Assembly (NCBI GenBank): GCA_964569085.1 | Contig: CAZMTA010000008.1 | Location: forward strand, 62,001 to 126,000 | Reading direction: 5' to 3' | From: JAJCZZ01 sp964569085 | GTDB taxonomy: Bacteria; Gemmatimonadota; Gemmatimonadetes; Longimicrobiales; Gaopeijiaceae | DNA length: 64,000 bases | Part shown: one piece after another, positions 63,471-64,000 of the stretch | How positions within the stretch are numbered: the first letter of the stretch is position 1 | Layout of the letters: each line of letters opens with the position of its first letter | The notes under the pieces: generated by a model | Database searches by the model: none | What the model was told of the DNA's origin: nothing | What the model saw: the letters and a program-made list of their open reading frames with translations, nothing else | Made by a program: the position numbers and the translations under genes

Positions 63471-64000
63471 ATGGCCACGCTCTCCACCGTCGATCCCGCC
63501 ACCGAAGAAGAGATCGAGACCTACGAGCTCATGAGCCGGGACGCGGCGTTCGAGAAGGTGGAGGCCTGCCACGCCGCCTTCCTGGAATGGCGGACGCGGA
63601 GCCACGAGGAGCGGGCGCCCGTGCTCCGGGATCTGGCCGAGGCCCTCCGGGACCACGCGGACGACCTGGCCGAGCTCATGACCCGGGAGACCGGCAAGCT
63701 CCTCCGGGACGGCCGCATGGAGGTCGAGCTCTGCGCCCAGCTCTTCGAGTACGCCGCCGAGCAGGGGCCGAAGGAGCTGGCCGACGAGGAGCGCACGTAC
63801 CGCGGCGGCAAGAAGCCCGGCCTCGTCTCGTACCGCCCCATCGGCGTCATCTACAGCATCCAGCCGTGGAACTTCCCCGTCTACCAGCCGGTCCGGGTCC
63901 TGGCCGCCAACCTCATGGCGGGCAACGGCTGCATCCTGAAGCACGCCAGCATCTGCACCGGGAGCGGGCTCCTGCTCCGGGACGTCTTCCTGGACGCGGG
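63471..64000 (+). CDS. Aldehyde dehydrogenase, succinate-semialdehyde type (5' part)
   Basis: The first 176 codons of a second dehydrogenase, cut by the right window edge. It begins MATLSTVDPATEEEIETYEL and has YRPIGVIYSIQPWNFPVYQPVR and NGCILKHAS, clear ALDH N-terminal half motifs. It differs from the enzyme at 3209 (IQPWNFPVYQ versus IMPWNFPFWQ), so it is a paralogue or separate subgroup, not a duplicated copy. The catalytic Cys lies beyond the window. Confidence 0.88.
   Translation, partial: MATLSTVDPATEEEIETYELMSRDAAFEKVEACHAAFLEWRTRSHEERAPVLRDLAEALRDHADDLAELMTRETGKLLRDGRMEVELCAQLFEYAAEQGPKELADEERTYRGGKKPGLVSYRPIGVIYSIQPWNFPVYQPVRVLAANLMAGNGCILKHASICTGSGLLLRDVFLDA

Noticed and set aside
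3209..63471. The two aldehyde dehydrogenases as ends of a duplicated or circularly permuted segment
   Set aside because: Their sequences differ clearly at the same motifs and flanking genes are unrelated; they are paralogues.

Overview
The window is a very GC-rich bacterial chromosome segment with dense genes in alternating short operons, many GTG starts and 4-bp ATGA/GTGA overlaps. The gene set points to the phylum Gemmatimonadota or a close relative. Markers include a Sec-type (clade II) nitrous oxide reductase, PadR plus large MacB-like permease pairs, BlaI/M56 pairs, many short-signal lipoproteins, S9 and M20 peptidases, VCBS, LVIVD and fasciclin proteins, ThyX, HldD and AddAB. The phylum is inferred from gene content; there is no rRNA or other marker here, and I saw no tRNA gene, IS element or prophage. 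Two 100-N assembly gaps (53673-53772 and 56478-56577) show this is a scaffold.

Layout. 1-3065: denitrification operon on the minus strand (Rrf2 regulator, c-type cytochrome lipoprotein, nosZ running off the left edge). 3209-13995: aldehyde dehydrogenase, secreted metzincin, thyX, LVIVD lipoprotein-like protein, diguanylate cyclase, amidohydrolase, DUF1697, ankyrin and NTF2-like proteins. 14104-15902: BlaI/M56-TonB signalling pair with two operator-like palindromes. 16032-17216: hldD followed by a small palindromic repeat array. 17402-22614: small zinc proteins, then two genes that are complete only if an in-frame UGA is read as selenocysteine: an OsmC-family protein (18011-18475) and a lipoprotein peroxiredoxin (21982-22614). 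The latter sits behind an acyl-CoA synthetase and a Na+/solute symporter. 22667-34147: TPR sensor-like protein, DUF4382 lipoprotein, NamZ-type muramidase, PadR/permease pair, M49 peptidase, ArsR/SRPBCC pair, periplasmic DinB. 34170-44595: M20 peptidase, aminotransferase, FAD oxidoreductase, VCBS protein, two metal or nuclease genes (MBL, AddA). 44844-53665: fasciclin, YdjM-like protein, MscS channel with a structured leader, an unknown protein with a strong promoter, S9 peptidase, cytochrome c, DinB. 53773-57431: tandem repeat and AddB, which is intact once a false scaffold gap is removed. 57524-64000: symporter operon with two small membrane proteins, two glycosyltransferases, a B3-like metallo-beta-lactamase, DUF4256, and the start of a second succinate-semialdehyde-type dehydrogenase.

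How the genes fit together. The picture is a heterotrophic, peptide- and organic-acid-using bacterium able to reduce N2O, with extracytoplasmic thiol/selenol peroxide defence and many surface lipoproteins. The most notable signal is the pair of unlinked redox genes that each carry UGA exactly at the catalytic cysteine position, each followed at 21-25 nt by a hairpin with a G near the start of its loop, as expected of a bacterial SECIS. No selA, selB, selC or selD was recognised in this window, so the decoding machinery must lie elsewhere if the reading is right.
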